Shown here piece by piece: positions 30,934-38,914 of a stretch of DNA of 40,674 nt. A model generated the notes under the pieces. That model was given only the letters and a program-made list of their open reading frames with translations, was not told the origin of the DNA and did not search any database. Positions within the stretch are counted from its first letter, which is position 1, and every line of letters begins with the position of its first letter. A program made the translations under genes and the position numbers. Source of the stretch: Gomphosphaeria aponina SAG 52.96 = DSM 107014 (GTDB lineage: Bacteria > Cyanobacteriota > Cyanobacteriia > Cyanobacteriales > Gomphosphaeriaceae); contig JADQBC010000014.1 in the NCBI GenBank assembly GCA_016903655.1, forward strand, positions 1-40,674. The letters run 5' to 3'.

Positions 30934-32538
30934 TTAGAACTTAAATGTTGTCCGAATTGCCCCAATATAGATAGTGTCCCTGTTGTCATCATGGTCAGGG
31001 TTTAAAATCAGATAAACTCCTGGTGTAATCAAGATATTATCCGTGAGCGGATATTTGTACTGGACTTCTATTATATAAGAGGTGTTGGGGTCTTTTTCTC
31101 CCCCATCTACGCTGGTGGCTTTTGGTGGCATACCTCCTGCGATTGATGCTACAGCCCCTTCTTTCCCTAAGTCGATGAAGGAAAAGTTGGCGCTCCAAGT
31201 CCACAGATCGGCGCTGTCTCCTTCCCTGCTTCCTGCTTGCGCTTCTGCGTTGGCGTAACCTCCCCAAGCGGCGAAGTTGATTTTTGGCGTAATCAGCCAG
31301 CTTGCTTGTAAGCCAAATCTTTGGGCTGTTGTTGCTACATCTCCAAATGGTTTTTTGCCTATGTCGCTACCTGTACTGCCAGTTAGGTTGACTTCGTTTC
31401 CTGTCTGATAGCTGTGCAGGAAGGTAAATGCTAAGTCTAGGGTTTCCATGGGGGAGAAGTCCACTTGCAGTCCTGTACTATAAGCCCCGTTGAAAATACC
31501 ATTTCTTTCCCCTGGATCGGAGGCTGTTTCTGAATCGGCTAGATATAGGGCTGAAACTGCAAATTGCTCGCTAAATTCGTATTTTAAACCTGCTCCCGAC
31601 CCCTCTACGCTGCGATACACCAGGGGATTGTAACGGATAAACCTGCTCAATGCGCCTGTCCCACTGCTTTCTAAGTAGGGATTGGTTACACTGAAAATAT
31701 CGTCTAAGTCTGTGCCATTTGTCCCAATCCAAGTTGTGATTTTTTCACCTATGGGAAAGCGATAGTACAAATCGTCGAGTACTATATCGTTGCCATTGCT
31801 GGTATCAAATCCCAACCTTGCCATCTCTGTACCAGTTACGTCATCATAACGGGGCATACTGCCTGCTTGCAAACGAATTCTTAAGCGGTCTTTGCCTGTA
31901 AAACTGGTGTCAAAGTTTAAACGGACCCGATCGCCAAAGGTTGCTTGACTATCATTGTTATCTTCGTCTCCAAATGCGTTACTCACATTAAAGATCACCT
32001 CTCCATTCAGTTTTGTGGTGGTAGAAAATTGATGATCTTCTAAAAAGGCTACTCGCCCTTCCAGATTATCTACCCTGGCGCCGATCGCTGCTAGTTCTGC
32101 TTCAAACTCTTGGGTTAATCTCTGTAGCTTTTCCATATCTTCTCTTAATACGGCTTCGCTGGCAGCAATTAACCTTTCCATCTGGTTTAAACATGCGTTC
32201 AAACCTGCTGCAAATTCATAGCGAGTCATTGCTTGATTCCCAAGATATACTCCACTTGGAAATCCTTCTATACAACCATATCGTTCTACCAAGCTTCGCA
32301 GTGCTTCAAAAGCCCAGCCTGTGGGATCTACGTCTCGAAACTCTGATACGCTGGTAACTTGCTCCATTGAGTTTTCTGTTTGGTTATATTCGCTAATTTG
32401 CTCAATGATTTCAGCGTCATTATTTTGACCTGTTTGGGCTACCACAGTTTCGGCTGCTACTGGGTTGGTAGCTACCAAAAAGGATGCTCCTAAGATAGCT
32501 GGACTTGCTTTGATTATTCTCCAGATCTGTTTTGCCAT
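30934..32538 (-). CDS. SLH-domain outer-membrane porin
   Basis: A 534-residue cyanobacterial porin of the SomA/iron-uptake-porin type. It has a signal peptide (SPAILGASFLVATNPVAA), one SLH domain around residues 65-110 (FRDVDPTGWAFEALRSLVER, then YGCIEGFPSG and MTRYEFAAGLN), a coiled coil about 115-160 (LQRLTQEFEAELAAIGARVD), and an OprB-like beta-barrel ending in aromatic TTFKF. I start at ATG 32538 because TGAGGA lies 8 bases upstream; the longer frame adds 19 charged residues before the signal. It sits between phoX and pstS, so a role in phosphate or phosphoester passage is inferred. Confidence 0.9.
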   Translation of the reverse strand: MAKQIWRIIKASPAILGASFLVATNPVAAETVVAQTGQNNDAEIIEQISEYNQTENSMEQVTSVSEFRDVDPTGWAFEALRSLVERYGCIEGFPSGVYLGNQAMTRYEFAAGLNACLNQMERLIAASEAVLREDMEKLQRLTQEFEAELAAIGARVDNLEGRVAFLEDHQFSTTTKLNGEVIFNVSNAFGDEDNNDSQATFGDRVRLNFDTSFTGKDRLRIRLQAGSMPRYDDVTGTEMARLGFDTSNGNDIVLDDLYYRFPIGEKITTWIGTNGTDLDDIFSVTNPYLESSGTGALSRFIRYNPLVYRSVEGSGAGLKYEFSEQFAVSALYLADSETASDPGERNGIFNGAYSTGLQVDFSPMETLDLAFTFLHSYQTGNEVNLTGSTGSDIGKKPFGDVATTAQRFGLQASWLITPKINFAAWGGYANAEAQAGSREGDSADLWTWSANFSFIDLGKEGAVASIAGGMPPKATSVDGGEKDPNTSYIIEVQYKYPLTDNILITPGVYLILNPDHDDNRDTIYIGAIRTTFKF

Positions 32539-32703
32539 GTCTTTTTCCTCACACCTAACTAACTTTATTTCAGCCTTTGTTTTTTGCTTAAACAAAATTC
32601 ACTTTTTAGTTTACTACTGTTTTTCTTTTTCTGCCTCACTTCTGCCAAATTTTTCTGGACTTTCTCGGTCTGTGCCTTTACCTGCTTGACTTCTAGCTTC
32701 TGT

Positions 32704-34908
32704 TTATGTGGGAAAATTTACGATCACAACTGCTGGACGGGGCGGTTCATTTTCTTTCCCTGGCCAGTTTGACCCAATTGGTACTTGTCGCTTTTGCATA
32801 AATTCTACTCCACTGGAGGTACGCATTGCCAACTGGCGTTCTTCTGTTGCTAAATTTTGCCGAGTTCCTCCTACTTCTCCTGGATGTTGAATTGCTAAAA
32901 ATAGGTTTTGTTGGTCGGGTGTTAAACACAGTCCACATATTTCTGTGTCCATAGGCCCGATCGCAAAGGGATAAGCTTCTCCTGCTTTTTCTCCTGTTGT
33001 GGGTATCACCCAGGCTGAGTTGTTGCCAAATATACCGATCAGGTCTTTTTGACTTACTGGTTTTCCTTGTTCTTCCCTTACTGGTACTGCTTTGTTATGG
33101 CTACTTGTTGAGATATCTGTCACCATCCACACATTCCCATTGTTATCTATTTCTAGGTTATCGGGATTGGAAAAGCCTAAGCCTCCTGCTGCTGGTTCTC
33201 CTCCGAGGGCTAACATTTCCCAGCGGAATTTCATCGCCTCTGGATCTTGGTTTTCTTCTACCAGTTTCATAATCCACCCAAATTCATAGGGACTTTCTCC
33301 CTTTGGCCCTAGAAAAATCTGTTTGTCTGGTCCCCCATCTCCTCCTGGTGTACCTGATGTATATGCAATATACAAAGTTCCATCTGCCGCTACTTCTGTG
33401 TCTTCTGGTCGGGCGGTACAGGTTACTCCTGCTGCATTGGCTGCAAAATGGGCATCTATTAGTATTGCTCCTTGTTTTTCTGCTTCACTTCCTATGTAAA
33501 GGTCGCCCAGGGTCTGAAATTTTAGGGCAAATTCACTGATTTCACTATCATTGCTTATTTCGACTATGCCTCCTTCGGCGCGGTTAGGGTTTGGCAGGGG
33601 AACCATGTTGCCTTCTACTTGCAGGGGTTTTACTGGTTTTACTGGTGTCTCTGGTTTGAGGGGTATCCATTCTCCTGTTCCATCAGGGTAAAATTTAGCG
33701 CCGTAAAGCATTCCTGCTGTGAGGAGTTGGGAGTTGGCTTTGTCTTGAATATTTGTTACTTTTGCTTGGGAAATAAATTTATAGAGATGTCCCCCACGGC
33801 GATCGCAGCCTGAATATACTCCTAGTTTTTTTCCTGCTTCGGCGCGGACTGCTACTGCTTCATGGCGAAACCTCCCTAACCAGGTATGTTTAGTGCCATA
33901 ATCATTGGGATTTGCTGGATCCACTTCTACCATCCAGCCATATTTATTTCCTGCTAGTCCGAAAACATTCCCTCTCCCATCTAGCTCTTCATCTGTAATT
34001 AAAAAGGGGGTCTTAGCTGGATCTAAAGAGGAACCATCTGCCATTACTGGTTCTGGTACTTGGTCTTGAAAGTTTTCTTCTGCGCTTAAGACTGTTCCCC
34101 AGGGAGTTTTCCCTCCAGCGCAGTTTTGCAATGTGCCAATTATTTTGCTTCCGAGTCCATCTTCATAACCTTTTTTGTTTTTTTTCTCAAAAATCCCTAC
34201 TCCTGGGCCTGTTGCTTGTAGATATCTGCCATCTTCTAGGCCTGAAATGCCTGTTATGCGGCGATCGCTCTGGGAAAATGTTCTTTCCCATTTCCCTTCT
34301 GGGTTACGTCTCAGGGAAATTATGCCTATTCCCTGGTCGATCATTGCTTCTTTGGCTATTGCTTCAATTTGGCTTTTGAGCTGATCTCCTTGTGCTAGTG
34401 CCAAAGTGTTGATTTTTCCTTCATTTGCTGCTGCTGCTGTTTTTACTTGTGCAAATGGTAAATTTTTCTTAATTACCTCGGGATAGGTTTCCATCCAGGT
34501 TTTCCCACTAATATATTCAAAGTTAATGGTGAGCAAGCCTTCATTGGGTGCCGTTTCTATCCAGGCTAAATAGTCATTATTATACCCAAAGCGGGAATCT
34601 CCTACTTGATCGCCCCACATACCGATGATTTGATATGTGTATCCTTCTGGCAAGACTAAATCATCTATGACTGAATAGGTGCTGTAGGCTGCTATTTGTT
34701 CTGCTTCGGTCATGTCGTCTAATTCTAGCGGCATTGGCAGTTTTACTGGTTTAAAATTTAATCCCTTGAGGTTTGGCCCAGTATTTGCTGTTGCTCGAGG
34801 AATCAATGACAGGGATTTTGTATCATATAAAGATTTTTTTTCGAGCATGACTGACCCTGCAGTTGCCCCGAGCATAAAATATAGAAATTTTCGCCGTTTT
34901 ACTGTCAT
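32704..34908 (-). CDS. phoX: PhoX-type alkaline phosphatase (DUF839), Tat-exported
   Basis: A 734-residue PhoX-family phosphatase, which in studied members uses Fe and Ca to release phosphate from phosphomonoesters. The Tat signal is KRRKFLYFMLGATAGSVML near the N-terminus. Family segments include NCAGGKTPWGTVLSAEENFQ, WLGRFRHEAVAVRAEAGKKL, DRRGGHLYKFIS, ARPEDTEVAADGTLYIAYTS and FLAIQHPGEVGGTR. I choose ATG 34908 because AGAAGGAGG stands directly upstream; an earlier ATG at 34956 would put 16 extra residues before the twin arginines. A strong Pho box lies 78 bp upstream. Confidence 0.92.
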   Translation of the reverse strand: MTVKRRKFLYFMLGATAGSVMLEKKSLYDTKSLSLIPRATANTGPNLKGLNFKPVKLPMPLELDDMTEAEQIAAYSTYSVIDDLVLPEGYTYQIIGMWGDQVGDSRFGYNNDYLAWIETAPNEGLLTINFEYISGKTWMETYPEVIKKNLPFAQVKTAAAANEGKINTLALAQGDQLKSQIEAIAKEAMIDQGIGIISLRRNPEGKWERTFSQSDRRITGISGLEDGRYLQATGPGVGIFEKKNKKGYEDGLGSKIIGTLQNCAGGKTPWGTVLSAEENFQDQVPEPVMADGSSLDPAKTPFLITDEELDGRGNVFGLAGNKYGWMVEVDPANPNDYGTKHTWLGRFRHEAVAVRAEAGKKLGVYSGCDRRGGHLYKFISQAKVTNIQDKANSQLLTAGMLYGAKFYPDGTGEWIPLKPETPVKPVKPLQVEGNMVPLPNPNRAEGGIVEISNDSEISEFALKFQTLGDLYIGSEAEKQGAILIDAHFAANAAGVTCTARPEDTEVAADGTLYIAYTSGTPGGDGGPDKQIFLGPKGESPYEFGWIMKLVEENQDPEAMKFRWEMLALGGEPAAGGLGFSNPDNLEIDNNGNVWMVTDISTSSHNKAVPVREEQGKPVSQKDLIGIFGNNSAWVIPTTGEKAGEAYPFAIGPMDTEICGLCLTPDQQNLFLAIQHPGEVGGTRQNLATEERQLAMRTSSGVEFMQKRQVPIGSNWPGKENEPPRPAVVIVNFPT

Positions 34909-34985
34909 TTTCCTCCTTCTCCTCTGATCATAAATTTTACCAAAATAATTAGACATTAAACATTCTTTTCTAAGATAAAATACTT

Positions 34986-35004
34986 AGGTTAAGAAGAAGT
35001 TAAG
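34986..35004 (-). promoter_or_regulatory. Pho box of phoX
   Basis: On the minus strand CTTAACTT-CTT-CTTAACCT, two 8-bp direct repeats at an 11-bp period, matching 7/8 and 8/8 of the cyanobacterial SphR consensus. A -10-like TATTTTAT follows at 34975-34982. It lies between the phoU stop and phoX, giving phoX its own starvation promoter. Confidence 0.85.
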
Positions 35005-35007
35005 AAA

Positions 35008-35673
35008 TCAACGAATGCCTGTTACGATATAAAAAACTCTTTGCCCAATGTTGGTAGCATGGTCTGCCATTCGTTCTAAGTGACGAATAACCAGAACTAA
35101 GAGTAAAATTGGTTCTAGTACTCCTCTGATATTTTGCTGGTAAGCGAAAGCCTGATAGAGTTGCTCGTAGGCATCATCTACTGTATCGTCTAACTGTTTA
35201 ATGGCTTGCCCACTTTTAGCGTCTAATTCTGTTAATGCTACTAAGCTGGTTGCTAACATTAACTGAGCGTGTTGAGACATGGCGGCAATTTCTCCCATGG
35301 ACGGGTGTGGTGGGTAAGGAAAAAGTTTAACTGCAATTTCGGCTAGGTCTTTGGCGTAGTCGCCAATCCTTTCTAAGTCTCGCACTAATTGCATAAAAGC
35401 AGTTAACATTCTTAATTCTTGAGCCACTGGTGATTGAAGTGTTATTAAAGTACCACAATCAATTTCGATTTGATGATAATATTTGTCAATTTGTTTGTCC
35501 AGTGCTGTGATTTTTTTACCTGCATCAATGTTGCGGTCAAATAGACATTGATGACTAAGACGAAAAGATTCTTCGACAAGAGAACCCATCCGCAAAACAT
35601 CTTGTTCTACTCGTCTGAGACACCGATAGAAGTGGGTTTTGTCAGGGTTTATGTTTGGAGGGCGAATGGACAT
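35008..35673 (-). CDS. phoU: PhoU, phosphate signalling regulator
   Basis: About 221 residues with two three-helix PhoU repeats; the metal-coordinating helices include LERIGDYAKDLAEIAVKLFP and LERMADHATNIGQRVFYIVT. PhoU links Pst transport to inhibition of the sensor kinase when phosphate is plentiful. ATG 35673 (MSIRPPN) is chosen over an upstream in-frame TTG at 35700. It follows sphS on the same strand, so the sensing genes run sphR-sphS-phoU. The Pho box of phoX begins right after its stop. Confidence 0.93.
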   Translation of the reverse strand: MSIRPPNINPDKTHFYRCLRRVEQDVLRMGSLVEESFRLSHQCLFDRNIDAGKKITALDKQIDKYYHQIEIDCGTLITLQSPVAQELRMLTAFMQLVRDLERIGDYAKDLAEIAVKLFPYPPHPSMGEIAAMSQHAQLMLATSLVALTELDAKSGQAIKQLDDTVDDAYEQLYQAFAYQQNIRGVLEPILLLVLVIRHLERMADHATNIGQRVFYIVTGIR

Positions 35674-35880
35674 TGCTGATACTTGGGGAATAAAGAGCAA
35701 TATTTATTTGACTTCTCCCTGCTTTTAAAAAAACGGGAATTTTTTCACATACTATGCAACAGGTTGCTACCTGCTCACTCTTTTTAATACAATTTCAACG
35801 TAGCAACTAAATTATATCGCTTATTTCTTCGGGCTGTTTCATTCTCCCAAGGTAAAAATTTGTTTGATTATGTCTATTGG

Positions 35881-37134
35881 TTAATTTTGCTCTTTATGGG
35901 GCAAGATAATTTGTAACCAAGCTCCACCCGTTGCGGGATGATTTTTAGCTGTAATTGAACCGTTATGAGCGTTAATAATTTGCTTGACTATGGCTAGTCC
36001 TAAACCACTGCCGTGTTGGGAAAAATTAGCGGCAAGTCTAGTTCTGGAAGGATCTCCTCGATAAAGTCTTTCAAATACATGGGGTAAATCTGGTTCTGAA
36101 AAGCCTTTTCCTGAGTCAATTATGTTGATAATTATTTCTTTTATATTAACTTGAACTTCAATATTAATCACTTCCTGGGGAAGACTATGTTTAATACTAT
36201 TGTCGAATAAGTTAAGAAATACTTGAGTGAGACGATCTCGGTCTGCTTCGAGGGAGATGGGAGCAACTCCTGAATAGGTAAGGGTAATTTCTTTTTGTTG
36301 GGCGATGGGTTGTAGGGTTTCCCAGCTAGCAAGAATTAATTCTTGTAGTTCGAGTGATTGATAATGAAGATGTTGGGTAGGGTTTTCATTGAGTTTGCTG
36401 ATTTCTAACCAATCTTTGACTAGGTTACTGAGGCGTTGGGTTTGTTGAAGCATTTTTGTTACCCAACCCAGTTCTGGATTTTGGAGTCGATTTTGTAAAG
36501 CTTCTGCTACGAGAGCGATCGCTGTGAGTGGGGTTTTGAGTTCATGGGCTAAATCAGAGAAAGTTTGATCGCGAGCGCGTATTAGTTCGACTAAAGGTTG
36601 TCGGTTTTCCAGAAAAATACCTACTTGTTTTGCGGGGAGTGGATAGCTAAACCCTTTTAAAGCAAGCGATCGCGTTTTTTGAGTTTCTGTAATGTAAAAC
36701 ACCCATTCTTTTATTTGCTTTTCTTGAGTGCGACGGGTTTCTTCTATGAGCTGGTCGATTTCGTAAGAACGAACTAACTCTAGAAGTAAGCGTTGCTTTC
36801 CTGGCTGCCAACGATCTATTTTTAATAGTTGTTTTGCCTGTTCATTACACCACAACAGTTGATTTTCTTCATCTACTTGTAGATACGCTATTGGTGCAAA
36901 GAAGAGCAAATCTTGCAGAATAGCTAGTTCTTTTTCTAGCTGTTGCCTCTGCTCATATACATAAGTAAACTCTCTGCGTACTAGAGAAGTTATTGGCAAA
37001 GAATCTACCCTGTCAAAATTGGGAGAAAACGAACTCAGTAGCTTTTTTATTTTGCTATTTTTTTGGTTTTCTTTCCAGAAATAAATGGCAATTCCTATTG
37101 TCAAGCCTAGAATAAAAGCAATCCAGCGAGTCAT
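35881..37134 (-). CDS. sphS: SphS, phosphate-sensing histidine kinase
   Basis: A 417-residue kinase. It has one N-terminal membrane segment (WIAFILGLTIGIAIYFW), needed in Synechocystis SphS for Pst/PhoU control, and a PAS-like region about 70-175 (LLFFAPIAYLQVDEENQLLW). The H-box FSDLAHELKTPLTAI has phospho-acceptor His197. The ATPase domain has N-box LFDNSIKH (Asn312), G1 DSGKG and G2 GSGLGLAIVKQI. It is separated from sphR by 39 bp, so they form an operon. A 180-bp gap before phoU holds no obvious Pho box. Confidence 0.94.
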   Translation of the reverse strand: MTRWIAFILGLTIGIAIYFWKENQKNSKIKKLLSSFSPNFDRVDSLPITSLVRREFTYVYEQRQQLEKELAILQDLLFFAPIAYLQVDEENQLLWCNEQAKQLLKIDRWQPGKQRLLLELVRSYEIDQLIEETRRTQEKQIKEWVFYITETQKTRSLALKGFSYPLPAKQVGIFLENRQPLVELIRARDQTFSDLAHELKTPLTAIALVAEALQNRLQNPELGWVTKMLQQTQRLSNLVKDWLEISKLNENPTQHLHYQSLELQELILASWETLQPIAQQKEITLTYSGVAPISLEADRDRLTQVFLNLFDNSIKHSLPQEVINIEVQVNIKEIIINIIDSGKGFSEPDLPHVFERLYRGDPSRTRLAANFSQHGSGLGLAIVKQIINAHNGSITAKNHPATGGAWLQIILPHKEQN

Positions 37135-37173
37135 TATGATTTTTTCTTTTTCTTACAAACTTGCTAGCTTTCA

Positions 37174-37926
37174 TTAGCCTAATCGATAACCAAAACCACG
37201 AACAGTAATCAAATATTTTGGATATTTAGCATCTCTTTCTAATTTTTCTCGTAACCAGCGAATATGAACATCTACAGTTTTTGTGTCTCCCATAAATTCT
37301 GCCCCCCAGACATGCTCAATTAATTGTTCTCTTGACCACACTCGGCGAGGATAACTCATAAATAGCTCCAGCAACCGTAATTCTTTGGGAGATAGCTTTA
37401 TTGCTTGTCCTCTAACAATCACACGACACTCTTTTGGATAAAGTGTAATATCTCGAAACTGTTTAATTGCTGTTGGCGGATTCATATAACTTTGCCTGCG
37501 TAAAATTGCACGACAACGAGCTAGCAATTCTTTCATACTAAAGGGCTTAGTGAGGTAGTCATCTGCGCCTACTTCTAACCCAATTACCCTGTCTGCTTCG
37601 CTACTTAAGCAACTCAGAATCAAAATTGGTACCATACTTCCTTGATTTCGCAGTAAGCGACAAAGATCTAAACCTTTGACCTTGGGGATCAGCAAATCCA
37701 GAATAATCAAATCTAAGGGAAACTCAGAATCTGGACTTTCAGTACTTTGAAGAATGTTTAACGCTTCTTGTCCATCGCTGGTATAAATTACCTCGTAATC
37801 TTCTTCTTTCAGAGCTGTAACAATCATCTCTTGAATCAGTTCTTCATCTTCTACCACCAAAATCCGAGTAGTCGGGGTAAATGGAGCTGTTTGGTAACTC
37901 GTTTGAGGTGCATCAGTGACTAGCAT
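37174..37926 (-). CDS. sphR: SphR, PhoB-type response regulator
   Basis: A 250-residue OmpR/PhoB response regulator. The receiver domain (about 20-140) has acidic pair Glu26-Asp27, phospho-acceptor Asp77 (DLIILDLLIPK) and Lys127 (LTKPFS). The winged-helix DNA-binding domain includes ELRLLELFMSYPRRVWSREQ, VWGAEFMGDTKTVDVHIRWL and YLITVRGFGYRLG. It activates pst and phosphatase genes under phosphate starvation. A 20-residue N-terminal extension is present. It is divergent from the creatininase-family gene. Confidence 0.95.
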   Translation of the reverse strand: MLVTDAPQTSYQTAPFTPTTRILVVEDEELIQEMIVTALKEEDYEVIYTSDGQEALNILQSTESPDSEFPLDLIILDLLIPKVKGLDLCRLLRNQGSMVPILILSCLSSEADRVIGLEVGADDYLTKPFSMKELLARCRAILRRQSYMNPPTAIKQFRDITLYPKECRVIVRGQAIKLSPKELRLLELFMSYPRRVWSREQLIEHVWGAEFMGDTKTVDVHIRWLREKLERDAKYPKYLITVRGFGYRLG

Positions 37927-38049
37927 AAAAAATATATTTTTCTCTTCGCTGTTATTATAGATTAAAATAATGTGCTTTTATCTGTTAAATTTATTAAGAA
38001 AAAGTTTAAATTAATCTTTAAATTTAGTGATTTTTTTGAAGTTAATAAT

Positions 38050-38796
38050 ATGTTGCTACACTTAAGTACTTGGCAAGAGGTAGAAGCTTACTTAAAGCAA
38101 TCCCAGGGAATAATTATCCCCATCGGTTCGACGGAGCAACATGGGCCCACTGGTTTGATGGGAACAGATGCGATTTGTGCAGAGGCGATCGCCAGTGGTG
38201 TTGGTAAGGTTACTGAGGCAATGGTTGCTCCGACTATAAATGTGGGGATGGCGTTACACCATACGGGTTTTCCTGGTACTATTAGTTTGCGTCCCAGTAC
38301 GATGATCTTGGTAATTCTTGATTATCTCACCTGTTTGGTTAGATCTGGTTTTACGCAGTTTTTCTTGATCAATGGTCATGGTGGTAACATCGCCACACTC
38401 AAGTCTGCTTTTTCAGAAACTTACTATCATTTAGCTAACTTGAATTTGCCTAATGCTTCTCAGGTAAAATGTCAAGTAGGAAATTGGTTTATGTGTCGTT
38501 CGGTTTATCAGCTAGCTCAAGAGTTGTATGGAAGTCAAGAAGGTTCTCATGCTACTCCAAGTGAGGTAGCTTTAACTCAGTATCTTTATCCAGAGGCAAT
38601 TAAACAAGCACCTCTCTCAGAAAATGTGGCTTCAAGTTCTTCTATTTATAGTGCTGCTGACTTCCGCGCTCGTTATCCCGATGGGAGAATGGGTTCTAAC
38701 CCAGCTTTAGCTACTCCAGAACATGGTAAGCAGTTTTATGATTTAGCAGTGCAGGAATTGAGTAAGTCTTATCAAGAATTTTTGACTCCTGGTTGA
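38050..38796 (+). CDS. Creatininase family amidohydrolase
   Basis: A 248-residue creatinine amidohydrolase-fold enzyme. Metal-site segments are IIPIGSTEQHGPTGLMGTDA (Glu, His, Asp), MALHHTGFPGTISLRPST, NGHGGNIATL and SQEGSHATPSEVAL. Relatives cleave creatinine, formamidopyrimidine intermediates (riboflavin/F420 routes) or peptides in maturation of redox cofactors; the substrate here is open. I choose ATG 38050; a GTG at 37972 would add 26 basic, poorly folding residues. Its promoter region is shared with divergent sphR, but no Pho box is seen there. Confidence 0.9.
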   Translation: MLLHLSTWQEVEAYLKQSQGIIIPIGSTEQHGPTGLMGTDAICAEAIASGVGKVTEAMVAPTINVGMALHHTGFPGTISLRPSTMILVILDYLTCLVRSGFTQFFLINGHGGNIATLKSAFSETYYHLANLNLPNASQVKCQVGNWFMCRSVYQLAQELYGSQEGSHATPSEVALTQYLYPEAIKQAPLSENVASSSSIYSAADFRARYPDGRMGSNPALATPEHGKQFYDLAVQELSKSYQEFLTPG

Positions 38797-38897
38797 TGGT
38801 TAATGGTTCATTATCCATTGTGATGATTCTGCCTTATAAAAAGCAAAAAAACTGGAATTTGGCTAGATAAGTAATTAGGAAACAAAAAAGGCTAATT

Positions 38898-38914
38898 ATG
38901 TCTAAGAAACAAAA
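38898..38914 (+). other. Possible 5' exon of a gene split by the intron
   Basis: ATG TCT AAG AAA CAA AA (MSKKQ plus two bases) ends directly at the intron start GTGCG. It could be the first codons of a host gene whose rest lies beyond the intron, outside the window. No convincing Shine-Dalgarno sequence precedes it, so this is only a candidate. Confidence 0.3.

Noticed and set aside
34909-34956. Longer N-terminus for phoX
   Set aside because: It would put 16 residues before the twin-arginine motif and move the start close to the Pho box and -10 region; the AGGAGG next to 34908 is a better start signal.
37972-38049. GTG-initiated N-terminal extension of the creatininase-family gene
   Set aside because: The added residues are basic and Phe/Lys-rich, encoded by very AT-rich promoter-like DNA, and the family normally starts near the ATG at 38050.
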